A stretch of 64,000 bases of DNA from Gemmatimonadaceae bacterium (GCA_036003045.1 DASYSS010000023.1:25274-89273), one strand, 5' to 3'. Positions 52,254 to 62,065 are shown, counted from the stretch's first letter. Numbers and translations: made by a program. Notes: a model not told the origin generated them from the letters alone.

Positions 52254-53052
52254 ACGGATCGTCGCCGCGACGGCGACACTGCTGCTGTTTGCCGCGACGC
52301 CGCCGGCGACGGGCCAACGCAACGGGTTCAGCGGCTACCTCTGCCCGGACCCGCCGATCTACAACATCCCGTACGACGGCCGGTTCACGTTCGCGCGACT
52401 CAAATACACCGGTGGTCCGGGGCAGTGTTACTATCGCGGCGAGCCGTCGTGGGCCCACGGCTACGGGTACACGGATCACGGGACGGCCGAGTCGAACCTG
52501 CTCAAGATCACGGCCGACATCAGCACGCTTCGCCCGCATCTCGACGCGACCAACGTCATCGCGATCGACGATCCGGCGTTGTTTCGCTACCCCGTGGCTT
52601 TCCTCGTCGAGGGCGGCTACCTGACGCTCAACGAGAAGGAAGTCGGGGCGCTGCGGAAATACCTGCTCAAGGGCGGCTTCCTGATCATCGACGACTCGCG
52701 GGAGGACACACGGCGCGGGCAATCGGGGTGGACCAACCTCGAAGCCATGCTCGGCCTCGTGCTGCCGGGGCTTCATCCGATCGACATGGAGCTGTCCCAC
52801 CCGATTTTTCATTCGTTCTTTGACATTCCATCATTCGATATTGTAAAGCAGTATTATGACTACGGGCCGCCGGTCTTCAAGGGAGTCTTCGCGGGCAACG
52901 ATCGGACGAAGCGCCTGATGGTGATGATCAACTTCAACACCGACCTCTCGAACTACTGGGAATACTCGGCGTCGGGGTTTCGCCCGATCGACGAGTCGAA
53001 CGAGGCGTACAAGCTCGGCGTCAACTATCTGATGTACGCGCTGATCCACTGA
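52246..53052 (+). CDS. Secreted DUF4159-domain protein
   Basis: This 268-residue protein starts at GTG 52246 inside the previous gene. It has a signal peptide (ATLLLFAATPPATGQ). The DUF4159 pattern is clear: FTFARLKYTG, LLKITADISTLRP, YLTLNEKEVGALRKYLLKGG followed by FLIIDDSRED, SHPIFHSFFDIP, and NYWEYSASGF near the end. The fold is thought to be related to glutamine-amidotransferase-like domains. In many genomes DUF4159 lies in MoxR/BatA clusters, which are absent here. Confidence 0.85.
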   Translation: MNRRIVAATATLLLFAATPPATGQRNGFSGYLCPDPPIYNIPYDGRFTFARLKYTGGPGQCYYRGEPSWAHGYGYTDHGTAESNLLKITADISTLRPHLDATNVIAIDDPALFRYPVAFLVEGGYLTLNEKEVGALRKYLLKGGFLIIDDSREDTRRGQSGWTNLEAMLGLVLPGLHPIDMELSHPIFHSFFDIPSFDIVKQYYDYGPPVFKGVFAGNDRTKRLMVMINFNTDLSNYWEYSASGFRPIDESNEAYKLGVNYLMYALIH

Positions 53053-53102
53053 CGAAGGCGGCCGGAGCGGGAAGGGTACCCGCCCAAGACGCAGGCAAGG
53101 GC

Positions 53103-53444
53103 ATGGTTGCTGCCTTCCTCGCCTGCGTGTCGAATGACGAGATGGATCGCGAGGCGTGGCAGGACGCCCGGCGGCTAGGTCGCCATCTGTTCATAGAAGA
53201 GCGTGTGTTGCACGTCGGCATGGTACTGGGCGCCAGTCTGGCCGCCGGGAACGCCGTCATGGGCGGAACGTTCGCCGAGTACAATCCCACGCGCATCGCG
53301 CTCGAAGCGGTGTACTACCTCAGCGGCAGCATGGTGTTGAGCGGATTCGCCGCCATGCTCGAGTGGCGCTTTCTCTCCAAGCGATTCGGTTCTCTGATTC
53401 CCACTCGGCCGGGCGCGCGTGGCGTCGGCCGAAATCGTGTATAA
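53103..53444 (+). CDS. Small two-helix membrane protein
   Basis: This 113-residue protein has two hydrophobic segments (HVGMVLGASLAAGNAVMGG; LEAVYYLSGSMVLSGFAAML) and a basic tail. Two starts are possible, ATG 53103 and ATG 53142. The stop codon overlaps a consensus TATAAT box (53440-53445). No family is recognised. Confidence 0.5.
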   Translation: MVAAFLACVSNDEMDREAWQDARRLGRHLFIEERVLHVGMVLGASLAAGNAVMGGTFAEYNPTRIALEAVYYLSGSMVLSGFAAMLEWRFLSKRFGSLIPTRPGARGVGRNRV

Positions 53445-53445
53445 T
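53440..53445 (+). promoter_or_regulatory. Consensus -10 box upstream of the serine hydrolase
   Basis: TATAAT is a perfect -10 hexamer, rare in this GC-rich sequence. No clear -35 is visible. Transcription from it would give a leader of about 85 bases containing the hairpin at 53462-53485. Confidence 0.5.
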
Positions 53446-53461
53446 CAGAACGACCGTTGTC

Positions 53462-53485
53462 CGGTCCCGCTCGCCGGGACCGTTT
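53462..53485 (+). terminator. Hairpin with short T-run in the serine hydrolase leader
   Basis: CGGTCCCG-CTCGC-CGGGACCG is a perfect 8-bp stem followed by TTT. It may end the small membrane gene transcript, or lie in the leader of the hydrolase if transcription begins near 53452. Confidence 0.5.
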
Positions 53486-53537
53486 GACCAAGGACGGCAG
53501 CCACGACTTAACGCCGCTCCCAAAGAGGAGGCGCTTG

Positions 53538-54821
53538 ATGAGTGCCGTTCCGACGCGTGTCGCGCGCTTCACCCCGCCGTCGCGAATCACAGCGGCGGCG
53601 CTCGTCGCCGGCCTCATGCTGTCGCCAGCGCGAACGGTTGCCGCCCAGGACCACTCGCGCATCGACCGCTTTCTGCAGAGCTACGTCGACTCGAACCGGA
53701 TCGGCGGCGCGGTCGTGCTCGTGTTGCGCGACGGCAAAGTCGTCCATGAAAGGGCCGTGGGGTGGGCGGACCGAGAAGCGAAGCGGCCGATGACCGCCGA
53801 CGCAATCTTCCGCATCGCGTCGGAATCCAAGCCCGTGACGTCGGTGGCGATCCTGCAGCTCGCCGAGGCGGGCAAGCTGTCGATCGACGATCCGGTGTCG
53901 CGCTGGCTGCCGACCTACGCGAAGACATTCGTCGCGAGCGACGCGCCGGGGGACAGCGGCCGCACCCTCATGCCCGCGCGCCGTCCGATCATCATACGAG
54001 ATCTCATCACCCACACGGCCGGGATCTCGTACGGACTCGAGCCGCAGGTCGCGGCCCGCTACGCGGCCAAGGCGCTGGGTCCCGGCGCGGGCGCTGGGCT
54101 CGGGTGGTACACAGCGGACAAGGATGAACCGGCCTGCGCGACGATGGAGCGGCTCGGCACCCTCCCGTTCGTCGCGCAGCCGGGGGAGCGTTGGGTATTC
54201 GGGTACAACCTCGACATCCTGGGATGCGTCGTCGAACGCGCGGCCGGCATGCCGCTCGACAAGTACGTCCACGATCGGATCACCGCACCGCTCGGCATGA
54301 ACGAGACGTATTTTTTCCTGCCTGCCGGAATGCGCGCGCGGCTCGTCGCGGTCTACGCGAGCGATTCCACGAAGCACGCCGCTCGCGCGCCCGATGGGCC
54401 GCGTGGACAGGGCAACTACGTGGACGGCCCGCGCAAAAACTTCGCGGGCGGGGCGGGGCTGCTCTCGACGGCGAGCGACTACTCGCGGTTTCTGGAGATG
54501 ATCCGCGGCGGCGGCACGCTCGGCGGCGTGCGAATTCTCTCATCGCGCTCGGTCGATCTCATGACGCACAACCAGATTGGCGCGCGGTATGGAGTGCCGG
54601 GGCAGGGGTTCGGCTTCGGCTTCTACACGATCGACAGCCTCGGCGCGGATGGGCCGAAGTCGCTCGGGACGTTCGGTTGGCGCGGAGGCTACGGCACGAT
54701 CGCGTTCGTGGACCCGAAGGAGAAGCTCACGGTCGTATTCATGATCAACCAGATCCCGAACACGGCCGACTTGGCGGCACGACTCCCGTCAGAGGTGTAC
54801 GCGGCGCTTCTGGGTCGCTGA
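53538..54821 (+). CDS. Secreted beta-lactamase-family serine hydrolase
   Basis: This 427-residue protein has a signal peptide (ALVAGLMLSPARTVAAQ) and the class C/esterase VIII fold. Ser95-x-x-Lys98 (SESK) is the catalytic pair, in FRIASESKPVTSVAILQLAE. The usual Tyr in the WxYS/YxN position is Phe221 (WVFGYN), with Tyr223 two residues later. A GG-containing third motif is in FGWRGGYGT. Most such proteins are esterases or peptidases rather than antibiotic-degrading enzymes. AGAGGAGG precedes ATG 53538. Confidence 0.88.
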   Translation: MSAVPTRVARFTPPSRITAAALVAGLMLSPARTVAAQDHSRIDRFLQSYVDSNRIGGAVVLVLRDGKVVHERAVGWADREAKRPMTADAIFRIASESKPVTSVAILQLAEAGKLSIDDPVSRWLPTYAKTFVASDAPGDSGRTLMPARRPIIIRDLITHTAGISYGLEPQVAARYAAKALGPGAGAGLGWYTADKDEPACATMERLGTLPFVAQPGERWVFGYNLDILGCVVERAAGMPLDKYVHDRITAPLGMNETYFFLPAGMRARLVAVYASDSTKHAARAPDGPRGQGNYVDGPRKNFAGGAGLLSTASDYSRFLEMIRGGGTLGGVRILSSRSVDLMTHNQIGARYGVPGQGFGFGFYTIDSLGADGPKSLGTFGWRGGYGTIAFVDPKEKLTVVFMINQIPNTADLAARLPSEVYAALLGR

Positions 54822-54828
54822 GACCGGC

Positions 54829-57312
54829 CTACTCCGATCGCATCGATTCGACTGGATCGATACGCGTCGCTTTGAGCGCGGGAACGACTGCCGCGACGAT
54901 CGCGACGGTGAAGAGGACCGCGCCCATCGCGGCGAAGAGGGGCGCGTCGTACTGATCGCCGTCGAACGAGAAGGCGTACAGCCAGTTCATCGTGTACTTC
55001 GTGCAGAGCAGACCGACCGCGATTCCACCCAGCGCTACCGCGTTGCCTTCGCGAAGAACTGCGCGAAGGATGTGACGGGTGTCCGCGCCCAGCGCGATGC
55101 GGACGCCGAACTCGCGCTTGCGCTCGGCGACGGAGTGCGCGACGACGCCGTAGATGCCGAGCGCCGCGAGACCGAGCGCCAGCAGGGTGAACAGCTCGAA
55201 GATGTCCGCCACGAAGTCGTGGCTCTCGCGAAGCCGCAGGAGTCCCATCGCGTCTTCCATCGTTTCCACGTTCGTTGTCCACGACGCAGGAAGCTTGGCG
55301 AACGCGCGGCGGACGTTGAGGGGCATGTGTTCGGCATCGCGCCGCGCACGAACAATGACGTTCGCCGTGTACCCGAACTTGCTGGCGACAAACGAGTCCG
55401 TCGCCGCCGGCCGGTAGTACATCGCCCCGAGCGAGTGCGGCGGCGGCGCGTGCGGGTTGTCGACGTCGTGCTGATTGACGTAGTTGCGGATCTGTCCGGC
55501 GACGCCGACGACGCGAACCCAGGGAGCGTGGGAGGAATCGCTGCCGAGCTTGATCTGATTTCCGATCCAGTGGCCGTCGGGCCAGAGGTACATCGCGGTC
55601 TGTTTGTCGATGATCAATTCGCCCGTCGACCCGACGCCATCGAGGAAATCGCGGCCCTCGATGATCGGGATTTGCATCGTACGCAAATAGCCGGGCGACA
55701 CCACGTCGTAGCCTTTGCGGAGCGCCTGATAGGCGCGCTTGTCACCGTGCACGTCGACGGCCGCGATCCCATTGTCCTTCATGAAGTCGAAGGATCGAAC
55801 CGCCGCGCTGGCGATCTCGGGGACGCTGGCGATCAAACTCAGAACTTCGTTCTCCGCGTCCACGTATCGCTTGCTCACGTGAGGAGCGCGGTTGAAGACC
55901 CATGCCTCCGACAGCGGCTTGAGATCGAAGCCGGTCTCGTACGAATCAAAGACGAACGCGCTTCGCACGACGAGCGCCGTCCCGCTCAACACGGCGAGCG
56001 CCAGCCCCATCTCGACCATGATCATGAGCGAGTACTTGCGGCGGTTACGCGCGTTCGCGCCGGTCCCCGCGCCCGATTTGAGCAGCTCGTTCGGGTCGGC
56101 GCGCGACACGTGAAGCGCCGGGACGAGGCCGATGATGACCACGCAGACGACGCAGGCCACGATCCCGAACGCGAACATGCGCCAGCTCGTCTGCGGCGCC
56201 ACGACGAAGTCGGCGACGCTTGGGGGAATGTGCGCCTCGAGCAGCTTGTTCGCCCAGAGCGTCGCGACCAAGCCGAACGTCAACCCCGCCACGGCGAGCA
56301 ACGAGCTCTCCAGCAGCAGCTGAGCGATGATGTCCTGGCGCGTCGCGCCGAGCGCGGTTCGCAGCGCCAGCTCTCGGCTGCGCCCGAGACCGCGCGCGAG
56401 CTGCAGATTCGCGAGATTGGCGCAGGCGATGAGCAAGACCGCGAGCACGGCGCCAATCAGCGCGAAGTGAAAACCGGCGAAATGAAATTGCCGGTACTCG
56501 ATCGGCCTGAGCAGGAAGCCGGCGCCCTTGAGCGGCTCACCGGCCGCCGCGGCGAGAAGGCCGAATCGGTGCGAGAGCTCGTCGATCGTGGGCTGCGCCT
56601 GCTTGAGCGTGAGCCCAGGGCGCAGGCGCGCGATGTTTGCTGGCAGGGCACTCAGCGGAACGGTCGGTGGCGGGAGCATCCACACCGATAACTGATCGCC
56701 CGGCACCTGCGACGCGCGATCGATGACGCCGATGATCGGGTGCGACACGCCGTCGATGCTGATCGTCGACCCGACCGACGACTCGAACGGGAAGAGTCCA
56801 CCCGCGACCGCCGTGCTGATCACGACGGGCGAAGACGAATCGGTGTAGTCGGCGTCGGTGAAGGCTCGACCCTCGGTCGGCCGGATGCCAAGAAAGCGAA
56901 AGATGTTTGGCGATACCTGCGCGACTCCGCCGCGCCGCAACCGGTGTCCATGCTCGAGCATCGCCGGCTCGCGGAAGGCGCCCCCTTGGTAGCTTGCGGT
57001 CGCTGTCAGAATGCCGGATGCCGATCCGAGAATATCGGCGCGCTGTTGAAGCGTGATCTTTCCGAACCGATCGCCCCACACGCTGAGGGAGTAGAGCTCT
57101 TCGGGATGCGACACGTCGACGCGCGGATTGATCATCGCGTCGAGGACGCTGTACATCGTCGTGTTGAGCGCGATCGCCAAGCCGAGCGAGACGACAGCGA
57201 CGATGCTGAAGCCGCGGTGGCGCGCGAACGAGCGGACGGCGATGCGAAGGTCGGAACCGGAGAGGCGCACTGGCAGGAGAACGGGTCGCGGGTGGGTTCT
57301 GGCAGCTACCAC
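54829..57312 (-). CDS. FtsX/MacB-type permease without prefix or PadR partner
   Basis: This 827-residue protein has two MacB/FtsX units like the ADOP permeases: first helix FSIVAVVSLGLAIALNTTMY, then NLANLQLARGLGRSRELALR and a second unit with ALGIYGVVAHSVAERKREFG. It lacks the N-terminal prefix domain of modules A-E, and there is no padR gene upstream. A start at GTG 57267, just before SGSDLRIAVRS, is an alternative. The YVTN propeller gene lies 111 bases upstream in the same direction. Confidence 0.85.
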   Translation of the reverse strand: MVAARTHPRPVLLPVRLSGSDLRIAVRSFARHRGFSIVAVVSLGLAIALNTTMYSVLDAMINPRVDVSHPEELYSLSVWGDRFGKITLQQRADILGSASGILTATASYQGGAFREPAMLEHGHRLRRGGVAQVSPNIFRFLGIRPTEGRAFTDADYTDSSSPVVISTAVAGGLFPFESSVGSTISIDGVSHPIIGVIDRASQVPGDQLSVWMLPPPTVPLSALPANIARLRPGLTLKQAQPTIDELSHRFGLLAAAAGEPLKGAGFLLRPIEYRQFHFAGFHFALIGAVLAVLLIACANLANLQLARGLGRSRELALRTALGATRQDIIAQLLLESSLLAVAGLTFGLVATLWANKLLEAHIPPSVADFVVAPQTSWRMFAFGIVACVVCVVIIGLVPALHVSRADPNELLKSGAGTGANARNRRKYSLMIMVEMGLALAVLSGTALVVRSAFVFDSYETGFDLKPLSEAWVFNRAPHVSKRYVDAENEVLSLIASVPEIASAAVRSFDFMKDNGIAAVDVHGDKRAYQALRKGYDVVSPGYLRTMQIPIIEGRDFLDGVGSTGELIIDKQTAMYLWPDGHWIGNQIKLGSDSSHAPWVRVVGVAGQIRNYVNQHDVDNPHAPPPHSLGAMYYRPAATDSFVASKFGYTANVIVRARRDAEHMPLNVRRAFAKLPASWTTNVETMEDAMGLLRLRESHDFVADIFELFTLLALGLAALGIYGVVAHSVAERKREFGVRIALGADTRHILRAVLREGNAVALGGIAVGLLCTKYTMNWLYAFSFDGDQYDAPLFAAMGAVLFTVAIVAAVVPALKATRIDPVESMRSE

Positions 57313-57423
57313 TCACGGGACGACCCGGGTGAGTCAGGCGCCACTCGCCGTCACATTCTTTCCCCTTCAATCCCAAGAACGGACACCCGAAGACCGTCGC
57401 GTGCCGCCGGTGGCTCCTTCGTC

Positions 57424-58443
57424 CTAGGGAGTCCTCTCGACCGCCAACACGACGAACGAACCCGGGACCATCGGCGCGCGTCCTCGTCGACCGCCGGCGT
57501 TCCCCGGTGCGGCGCCGAATTTTGCGCCGGCGAGAAAGATTGTGTGCGTCGTCGGGTCGAGCCCCATGTTCCGCGAGCCGGTCATGGTTGGCAGCGTTTG
57601 GACCACGTGGTAAGTGTCCGGCGTGTCCTCGTGAATCACCGTGAGTGTGCCGTCGGCGTTCGATGCAAAAGCGTCGCCGGTGGCGGGATCGAACCCCGCA
57701 CCGTCCACGCCCGTGCCTATGGGGATCGTCGTCACGATTTTGCCCGCGGCGTAATCCGAGATCGCCATCACGCCGCTGCGGCACCCGCTGAACAATCGCT
57801 TGTGCCGAGCGTCGATCGCCATCGCCACGGGATTCTTGCAGGGCGCGGTAGACCACCGCCGCGTGACGTTGAGATTCTTCGCGTCGATCTCCACGACTTC
57901 GCCGTTGTCCGTGAGATTCGCGTAGACCTTGCCGTCGCCGGCTGAGACGCCGTACTCCGGCTTGCCGCCGAGGGCGATGTTCGTGATCGTCTTGCCGGTG
58001 GCAGGGTCGATGACCGTCGACGAGTGCGCGTCGCCGTTGAAGGTGAAGACGCGATCCGACGCCGGGTCGTAAATGACCGCGTCGGCGTCCTCGGCGGCGT
58101 GCGCGCGCCCCAGAACCTTGTACGTCGCGAGGTCGAACATGACGACCGAGCTGTCGTTGCCCGACGTCGCGAACCCGTGCCCGGACCTCTCGGCGATCGC
58201 GGTGCCGTGCGCGCCGTCGATGCCGGCCACTTGGCCGAGGAGCTTGCCGTCGTTCTCGTCGACGACCATCACGCGGTTCTGCCGGCCGATGAACACGCGG
58301 TGGTGGGCCGGGTCGGGGACGAGATAATCCCAACTGCCGTCCCCGCCGACGGGATAAGTATGAGAGATCTGGTATGGCCCCGCGGCCTGCGCGTGGAGCG
58401 TCGCGACGGCACCGAGCGCGAGAACGGCGACAATCGAGCGCAT
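57424..58443 (-). CDS. Secreted YVTN-type beta-propeller protein
   Basis: This 339-residue protein has a signal peptide (AVLALGAVATLHAQA) and YncE-like blades: HHRVFIGRQNRVMVVDENDG, SSVVMFDLATYKVLG, SSTVIDPATGKTITNIALGG, GKVYANLTDNGEVVEIDAKN and GTLTVIHEDTPDTYHVV. A Gly/Arg stretch lies near the C-terminus. It may be co-transcribed with the permease at 54829. Ligand unknown. Confidence 0.85.
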   Translation of the reverse strand: MRSIVAVLALGAVATLHAQAAGPYQISHTYPVGGDGSWDYLVPDPAHHRVFIGRQNRVMVVDENDGKLLGQVAGIDGAHGTAIAERSGHGFATSGNDSSVVMFDLATYKVLGRAHAAEDADAVIYDPASDRVFTFNGDAHSSTVIDPATGKTITNIALGGKPEYGVSAGDGKVYANLTDNGEVVEIDAKNLNVTRRWSTAPCKNPVAMAIDARHKRLFSGCRSGVMAISDYAAGKIVTTIPIGTGVDGAGFDPATGDAFASNADGTLTVIHEDTPDTYHVVQTLPTMTGSRNMGLDPTTHTIFLAGAKFGAAPGNAGGRRGRAPMVPGSFVVLAVERTP

Positions 58444-58561
58444 GAGACGACTCCGGTGGTGGGCGGATGAGAGTCGAACTCAATGTACGGCCGCCCGGGG
58501 ATGACGGACCTGTCGTTCGGGTGACAGCCGGACCGGGCCTTCTATCGCGTCCCGACCCTTC

Positions 58562-58567
58562 TATATT
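58562..58567 (+). promoter_or_regulatory. -10 box of the pyrimidine operon
   Basis: TATATT ends nine bases before the pyrR ATG. If used, the transcript would have almost no leader. There is no ribosome site and no room for a PyrR-binding antiterminator. Confidence 0.5.
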
Positions 58568-58576
58568 GTGCTCCCG

Positions 58577-59134
58577 ATGGCCGCGCCGCCAAAACAGACC
58601 ACCGTCCTCGACGCGAGGGCCTTCGACCGAACCGTTCGGCGGATGGCCGACGAGATCGTTGAATTGAACGAGGGGACCGACGATCTCGTCATCGTCGGCA
58701 TTCAGCGCCGCGGAGTCCAGCTCGCGGCGCAAATCGTCTCCACGATCCGCGAGCGTGAGAAGGCCGACGTCGCCCGAGGCGCACTCGACATCACGCTGTA
58801 CCGCGACGATCTCCAAACCGTCGGTCCGCGGCCGGTCGTCGGACAGACCGAGATCCCGGTGGACATCGACGGCAAGTGCGTGGTGATCGTCGACGATGTC
58901 CTCTACACGGGCCGAACGATCCGCGCCGCGCTCGACGAGCTGGCCGATTTCGGAAGGCCCCGGCGAATCGCCTTGGCCGTCTTGATCGACCGTGGCGGCC
59001 GCGAGCTGCCCATCCAACCCGACATCGTCGGCAAGAAGATTTCGGCCCCCGCGTCGCAGCGCGTCGACGTTCTGGTCGAAGAGATCGACGGCAAGAACGG
59101 CGTCGTCATCGCTCAGCGCGAGGACACGGTGTGA
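58577..59134 (+). CDS. pyrR: PyrR, pyrimidine regulator / uracil phosphoribosyltransferase
   Basis: This 185-residue type I phosphoribosyltransferase has the PRPP loop [13 protein letters not shown] (residues 102-114) and the PyrR-typical ITLYRDDL and [13 protein letters not shown] segments. In other bacteria PyrR binds pyr mRNA leaders to attenuate transcription and has UPRTase activity. Here the ATG lies nine bases after a -10 box, so leader attenuation of its own operon looks impossible from this promoter. The stop overlaps the pyrB GTG. Confidence 0.93.
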   Translation: MAAPPKQTTVLDARAFDRTVRRMADEIVELNEGTDDLVIVGIQRRGVQLAAQIVSTIREREKADVARGALDITLYRDDLQTVGPRPVVGQTEIPVDIDGKCVVIVDDVLYTGRTIRAALDELADFGRPRRIALAVLIDRGGRELPIQPDIVGKKISAPASQRVDVLVEEIDGKNGVVIAQREDTV

Positions 59135-60093
59135 CGCATCCGCTCGGCAAGGATCTTCTGGGACTCGAGCCGCTCAGCGGTGAGCAAATCCGGTTGATTC
59201 TCGACACCGCCGAGCCGTTCAAGGAAATCAGCGAGCGCGCGATCAAGAAGGTGCCGACACTGCGCGGCGCGACGATCGTGAATCTGTTCTTCGAGGCGTC
59301 GACACGCACGCGCGTGTCGTTCGAGTTCGCGGAGAAACGGCTGTCGGCCGACACCGTGAACGTCGCGGCGTCCGGATCGAGCGTGAGCAAAGGTGAAACG
59401 CTCGTCGACACGGCGCGCAATCTCGAGGCGATGCGGATCGACATGGTCGTCATCAGGCACGCCGCCTCGGGCGCGGCGCGGTTCCTCGCCGACCGCATCG
59501 AGTCGAACGTCATCAACGCCGGCGACGGGACGCACGAGCATCCGACGCAGGGACTGCTCGACATGCTCACACTGCGCGACCACTTCAAGCGCCTCGAAGG
59601 ACTCAAGGTGTGCATCGTGGGCGACGTGCTGCACTCGCGCGTCGCGCGGTCGAACATCTGGGGGTTGACCAAAATGGGCGCGCAGGTCGCCGTCTGCGGC
59701 CCGCGGTCGCTGCTGCCGAGCGCGATCGACGACTTCGGCGTGACGGTGTTCGACCGCGTCGAGACGGCGCTCGAGTGGGCGGATGCGTTGAACGTCCTTC
59801 GTCTTCAGCTCGAGCGCATGACCGCGGGGTATATACCCTCCCTTCGCGAGTACAACAGAGTTTTTGGCGTTTCTCGCGAGCGTCTCGAAGCGGCGAAGCG
59901 CGAAGTGCTCATCCTCCACCCCGGACCGATGAACCGCGGCGTCGAGATCGATTCCGACGTCGCCGACGGTCCGTTCAGCGTGATCCTCGATCAAGTGACG
60001 AACGGCGTCGCGGTGCGCATGGCCGTGCTCTATCTCCTCTCGGGCGGACGGCCGGAGCTGGCGGAAGCGGCGAAAAAAGGAGGCGAGCGGTGA
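59131..60093 (+). CDS. pyrB: Aspartate carbamoyltransferase catalytic subunit
   Basis: This 320-residue enzyme condenses carbamoyl phosphate and aspartate, the first committed step of pyrimidine synthesis. Carbamoyl-phosphate residues are in [12 protein letters not shown] (57-61). [26 protein letters not shown] and [11 protein letters not shown] are also intact. It starts at GTG 59131 overlapping the pyrR stop (GTGA), and its own stop overlaps the pyrC GTG. No regulatory subunit gene is present. Confidence 0.95.
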   Translation: MTHPLGKDLLGLEPLSGEQIRLILDTAEPFKEISERAIKKVPTLRGATIVNLFFEASTRTRVSFEFAEKRLSADTVNVAASGSSVSKGETLVDTARNLEAMRIDMVVIRHAASGAARFLADRIESNVINAGDGTHEHPTQGLLDMLTLRDHFKRLEGLKVCIVGDVLHSRVARSNIWGLTKMGAQVAVCGPRSLLPSAIDDFGVTVFDRVETALEWADALNVLRLQLERMTAGYIPSLREYNRVFGVSRERLEAAKREVLILHPGPMNRGVEIDSDVADGPFSVILDQVTNGVAVRMAVLYLLSGGRPELAEAAKKGGER

Positions 60094-61421
60094 GCAACGC
60101 GCTTCTCCTCCGCGGCGGGCGGATCATCGACCCGACGCAGTCGCTCGATGCCACGGGAGACGTGCTGGTGGTCGACGGCGAGATCGCCGCGATCGGACCG
60201 CGCGCCGGCAACGAGGCCGACGGGCGGGACGGACTCGAGACCCTCGACTGTTCCGGCCTCGTCGTGTCGCCCGGGTTCGTCGACGTGCACTGCCACCTGC
60301 GCGAGCCTGGGCGCGAGGAAGTCGAGACGATCGCGACCGGCGCGCGCGCGGCAGCGGCGGGAGGATTCACCGCGGTGTGCGCGATGCCGAACACCGATCC
60401 CGTCACGGACAATCAAGCCGCGGTCGGCTTCATCATCCGCCAAGCGCAGCGCGCGAACGCGGCGCGCGTCTACCCGATCGGCGCCATCTCCGTCGGCCAA
60501 AAAGGCGAGTCGCTCGCCGAGTTTGGAGAAATGGTATCGGCCGGCGCGGTGGCGGTGAGCGACGACGGCCGGCCGGTGGTGAGCGCGCACCTCATGCGGA
60601 CCGCGCTCGAGTACGCGCGCACGTTCGGCATTCCCGTCGCCGATCACTGCGAGGAGCCGACGCTCGCCAAAGGCGGCGCGATGAACGAGGGAATCGTCAG
60701 CGCGCGCCTGGGGCTCAAGGGCGTGCCGTCGGAAGCCGAGGAGATCATGGCGATCCGCGACATCCTTCTGGCGCGGCGGACGGGGGGGCACGTCCATCTC
60801 TGCCACATGAGCACGCGCGGATCGGCCGAGCTCATTCGGTGGGGAAAAGAGCGCGGCATCAACGTGACGGCTGAAGTCTGCCCGCATCACCTGTCGCTCA
60901 CCGAGGAAGCGGTCGGCGACTACGACACGAACGCGAAGATGAACCCGCCGCTGCGCACGGCGGACGACGTCGCCGCGATTCAGGAAGCGGTGCGCGACGG
61001 GACGATCGATCTCATCGCGACCGATCATGCGCCGCACCACTACGACGAAAAGGAGCGCGAGTTCTCGGACGCGCCCAACGGCATCGTCGGTCTCGAGACG
61101 GCGCTCGCGGTGAACCTCACCTGGCTCGTCGCGCAACAGCGCATCGACCTGCCGACGCTCGTCGAGAAGATGTCGTGTGCTCCGGCGCGCATCTTCAAGC
61201 TGCCCGGCGGCACGCTGCGTCGCGGCGGCGTCGCCGACATCACGGTGTTCGATCCCGACGTCGAGTGGACGGTCGATCCGGCGGCGTTCAAGTCGAAGGG
61301 GCGCAACACGCCGTACGCGGGGAAAACGCTCCGCGGGCGCGTGCGGTGGACCTTGGTGGGCGGCCGCGTCGTGCACGGCGCGGCGCCGGCGCCCGCGAGG
61401 GCGGGGAAAGCGAGGGGATAG
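60090..61421 (+). CDS. pyrC: Dihydroorotase
   Basis: This 443-residue type I dihydroorotase closes carbamoyl aspartate to dihydroorotate. Metal ligands are visible: His67 and His69 in [10 protein letters not shown], the DDGRPV line, HCEEP, VCPHHL, and Asp in ATDHAPH. The C-terminal beta strands ([26 protein letters not shown]) are complete. GTG 60090 follows AAGGAGG and overlaps the pyrB stop. It ends in the first base of the next GTG. Confidence 0.95.
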   Translation: MSNALLLRGGRIIDPTQSLDATGDVLVVDGEIAAIGPRAGNEADGRDGLETLDCSGLVVSPGFVDVHCHLREPGREEVETIATGARAAAAGGFTAVCAMPNTDPVTDNQAAVGFIIRQAQRANAARVYPIGAISVGQKGESLAEFGEMVSAGAVAVSDDGRPVVSAHLMRTALEYARTFGIPVADHCEEPTLAKGGAMNEGIVSARLGLKGVPSEAEEIMAIRDILLARRTGGHVHLCHMSTRGSAELIRWGKERGINVTAEVCPHHLSLTEEAVGDYDTNAKMNPPLRTADDVAAIQEAVRDGTIDLIATDHAPHHYDEKEREFSDAPNGIVGLETALAVNLTWLVAQQRIDLPTLVEKMSCAPARIFKLPGGTLRRGGVADITVFDPDVEWTVDPAAFKSKGRNTPYAGKTLRGRVRWTLVGGRVVHGAAPAPARAGKARG

Positions 61422-62065
61422 TGAGCGCGCGCGATCGCGACGCGCTGGCGCTAGCGATCGTCGGCGTGTGCCGCCGCCTCTACGAGCGCGGGCTCATCGC
61501 GGGTCCGGACGGTAACGTGTCGGCGCGCCTCTCGGACGGCTCGATTCTCGTCACGCCGAGCGGGTTGTCCAAGGGGATTGTGACCGCCGAGCACCTGGTC
61601 GTCGTCGATGACAAGGGGGCGGTGCTCGACGGCACCCTGTCGCCCTCCAGCGAGCTTGCGATGCATCTCCGCATCTACGCACGGCGCTCGGACGTGAGGG
61701 CCGTGGTGCACGCGCATCCGCCCACAGCGACCGGGTTCGCGGTGGCCGGCGAATCTTTTATGGCGCCCGTGCTGCCGGAAGTTATCTTGCAGATGGGTGC
61801 GGTACCCCTGGTGCCGTACGCCACGCCCGGAACCGACGCGTTGGCGGATGCGCTGGAACCGTATCTGGATCACCACGACGCGTTCTTGCTGGCCAACCAT
61901 GGAGCCACGACCCTCGGCGCGACCCTGACCGAGGCGCATCATAGAATGGAGAGTCTCGAACACGCCGCGCGAATTCTGCTTGCGGCGCGCGCGGTTGGCA
62001 GAGTGCGGGAGTTGAATGTCGCCGACGTAGACGCCCTTCGCTCGCGGCACGAGGATCATCGATGA
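61421..62065 (+). CDS. Class II aldolase / adducin-family protein
   Basis: This 214-residue protein resembles L-fuculose-phosphate aldolase and MtnB. Zinc ligands are in SSELAMHLRIYARR, VVHAHPPTATGFAV and NHGATTLGATL with HHRMESLEHAA. The catalytic Glu candidate is in SSELAMH. It starts at GTG 61421, one base inside pyrC. Its place in a pyrimidine operon does not suggest the substrate. It could serve pentose-phosphate or methylthioribose metabolism. Confidence 0.85.
   Translation: MSARDRDALALAIVGVCRRLYERGLIAGPDGNVSARLSDGSILVTPSGLSKGIVTAEHLVVVDDKGAVLDGTLSPSSELAMHLRIYARRSDVRAVVHAHPPTATGFAVAGESFMAPVLPEVILQMGAVPLVPYATPGTDALADALEPYLDHHDAFLLANHGATTLGATLTEAHHRMESLEHAARILLAARAVGRVRELNVADVDALRSRHEDHR

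Noticed and set aside
53538..54821. Beta-lactamase conferring resistance
   Set aside because: The SxxK family is mostly esterases and peptidases, and the Tyr motif is atypical.
55072..56691. 539-codon plus-strand frame
   Set aside because: It is antisense to the permease at 54829-57312. The open frame is an effect of high GC content.
56537..59017. 826-codon minus-strand frame spanning permease, propeller and pyrR
   Set aside because: It crosses three well-supported genes in the wrong frame or strand and has no recognisable domain.
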